Shown here: in pieces, positions 62,919 through 63,827 of the stretch
Position numbering within the stretch: the first letter of the stretch is position 1
Layout of the letters: each line of letters begins with the position of its first letter
Assembly: GCF_001373415.1 (NCBI RefSeq)
Contig: NZ_CDSE01000027.1
Location: forward strand, 1 to 63,827
Reading direction: 5' to 3'
Source of the DNA: Paenibacillus dakarensis
GTDB lineage: Bacteria > Bacillota > Bacilli > Paenibacillales > Paenibacillaceae
Length of the DNA: 63,827 bases
Notes under the pieces: model-generated
What the model was told of the DNA's origin: nothing
Database searches by the model: none
The model's input: only the letters and a program-made list of their open reading frames with translations
Made by a program: the position numbers and the translations under genes

Positions 62919-63734
62919 TTGAGTAAGCTGCGGTACCTTACCCCCTTTGTCTTTCTCCTATTCCTTACATTTATACTCGCTGGATGCTCTGAACCTGATG
63001 TCGATAAAGAAAAGGATGTCATCAGTATGCACGGGAAAATTATGAATATTGAAAAGCTGGATGCCTTTATAGAAAAATCTACTGGTACCCAACGAGTCGT
63101 TCATTACACGATTGAGGGCGATCCGATCTTTTATGTGCTACAGCATAAGGGAAATGAAATACGGGTGAAATATGATAATAGGCAAGACAAATTTGGTACA
63201 CCTCAAGTGAATAAGTATACCTGTAATCAGCTACAAAAAATCGATGGAGAACACTTACTTTACTACAAATTGACAGGATGTAGTGGGGACAGAAATGAAA
63301 TCGAAATTCTTGAGGTTCCTTATGATGTTTCCCAGACGGATACTTTCGACTTTGTCTTAAAATACGGGGTGAATTTAGCCAATCAAATTGATTCAGTTGA
63401 GGGGAAATTAGTAAAGGATCTGCAGAATGGGGAAACCTCGACAGTATCTGATTTTCAGTTTACTCCTGCAGAACGTCAAGCCATATACAAGCAAATGGTT
63501 CTGGGCAATTACATGGAAGAAAAACAACTATCAACTACCTGCAATAAAAAGCCGCATGAAGCATACGACCTCACGGTTTACATCAACAATCGTGTCCTTC
63601 ATTATGAATGGTCAGAATGTGATAAGAGTACGGATGGAAAAGAGATGTCTTCTCTCATCCATGGAATTATCGATCTCGTAAAAGAGAAAGACGTGTATAA
63701 GCAGCTACCCCCAGTTAAGGCATACTATGAATAG
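62919..63734 (+). CDS. Lipoprotein with a DUF4362-like domain
   Basis: A signal peptide with lipobox LAGC (Cys at 23) marks a lipoprotein anchored outside the membrane. DVISMHGKIMNIEKLDAFIE (about 33-52) and VVHYTIEGDPIFYVL resemble the DUF4362 family of Bacillus and Paenibacillus; no biochemical function is known to me. Length is 271 residues. The start is TTG at 62919, preceded by GAGGGAG at about 9 bases. It lies between the SRPBCC gene and the rrn terminator. Confidence 0.85.
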   Translation: MSKLRYLTPFVFLLFLTFILAGCSEPDVDKEKDVISMHGKIMNIEKLDAFIEKSTGTQRVVHYTIEGDPIFYVLQHKGNEIRVKYDNRQDKFGTPQVNKYTCNQLQKIDGEHLLYYKLTGCSGDRNEIEILEVPYDVSQTDTFDFVLKYGVNLANQIDSVEGKLVKDLQNGETSTVSDFQFTPAERQAIYKQMVLGNYMEEKQLSTTCNKKPHEAYDLTVYINNRVLHYEWSECDKSTDGKEMSSLIHGIIDLVKEKDVYKQLPPVKAYYE

Positions 63735-63767
63735 GGTTTCGATCTCCAAAATCCATATCTAAACAAC

Positions 63768-63804
63768 AAAAGAGCCATCGCTGTTTAATCAGCAATGGCT
63801 CTTT
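63768..63804. terminator. Terminator of the rRNA operon and the lipoprotein gene
   Basis: AAAGAGCCATCGCTG pairs with CAGCAATGGCTCTTT (one mismatch) around a 6-base loop. It lies directly after the 5S rRNA end on the minus strand, with TTTTGTTGTT, and can also stop the plus-strand lipoprotein transcript. Confidence 0.88.
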
Positions 63805-63808
63805 ATGT

Positions 63809-63827
63809 GCTTGGCGACGTCCTACTC
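63809..63827 (-). rRNA. rrf: 3' end of 5S rRNA (partial)
   Basis: The minus strand reads GAGTAGGACGTCGCCAAGC at the window edge, the conserved 3' end of Firmicute 5S rRNA. The rest lies outside the window. It shows an rRNA operon reading left into this window. Confidence 0.9.

Overview
The window is a chromosomal segment of an endospore-forming Firmicute, most likely a Paenibacillus. Reasons: spore genes (spoIIM-like, pdaB, kbaA, gerD, cwlD, sigH), Firmicutes control elements (CtsR operator, Cys T-box, L10 and L13 leaders), GGAGG-type ribosome binding sites, zinc-type S14, L33 and L36 proteins, and a gene order colinear with the ctsR-to-rpsI superregion of Bacillus subtilis. Genus assignment rests on my memory of protein sequences and is inference.

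Almost everything is on the minus strand and reads leftward. The right end (63809-63827) is the 3' end of a 5S rRNA on the minus strand, followed by its terminator. The left end (about 26-294) holds three tandem promoters pointing left out of the window, as before an rRNA operon. The segment is therefore bracketed by two co-oriented rrn loci.

Right to left: (a) three plus-strand accessory genes (lipoprotein, ArsR regulator, SRPBCC-PDZ protein) between the 5S gene and ctsR; (b) the stress operon ctsR-mcsA-mcsB-clpC under a perfect CtsR operator, then radA, disA, pssA, a plus-strand conserved gene of unknown function, yacL, ispD, ispF and gltX; (c) a cysteine-specific T-box controlling cysE-cysS-mrnC-rlmB-rae1; (d) sigH, then rpmG-secE-nusG, rplK-rplA, rplJ-rplL with an L10 leader; (e) a class I methyltransferase and rpoB-rpoC; (f) the str operon (L7Ae-like, rpsL, rpsG, fusA, tuf); (g) the S10, spc and alpha operons from rpsJ to rplQ, with secY, adk, map and infA; (h) truA, rplM-rpsI with an L13 leader; (i) a sulfate-assimilation pair cysH-sat; (j) cwlD, mrp/salA, and the spore genes gerD, kbaA, pdaB and a spoIIM-like gene.

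The main departures from the textbook layout are: a 230-nt highly self-complementary stretch directly after rplQ, a candidate undescribed structured RNA sitting where Bacillus has ECF-transporter genes; an S12 protein with Arg and Ala at two classical streptomycin-resistance positions; cysH-sat inserted between rpsI and cwlD; an SRPBCC-PDZ fusion behind an ArsR gene whose perfect palindrome covers both the -10 box and the ribosome binding site; a 20-bp tandem duplication in the tuf 3' UTR; a possible short leader ORF ahead of rpoB; and many TTG or GTG starts in highly expressed genes. I saw no insertion sequence, CRISPR array, prophage or tRNA gene.
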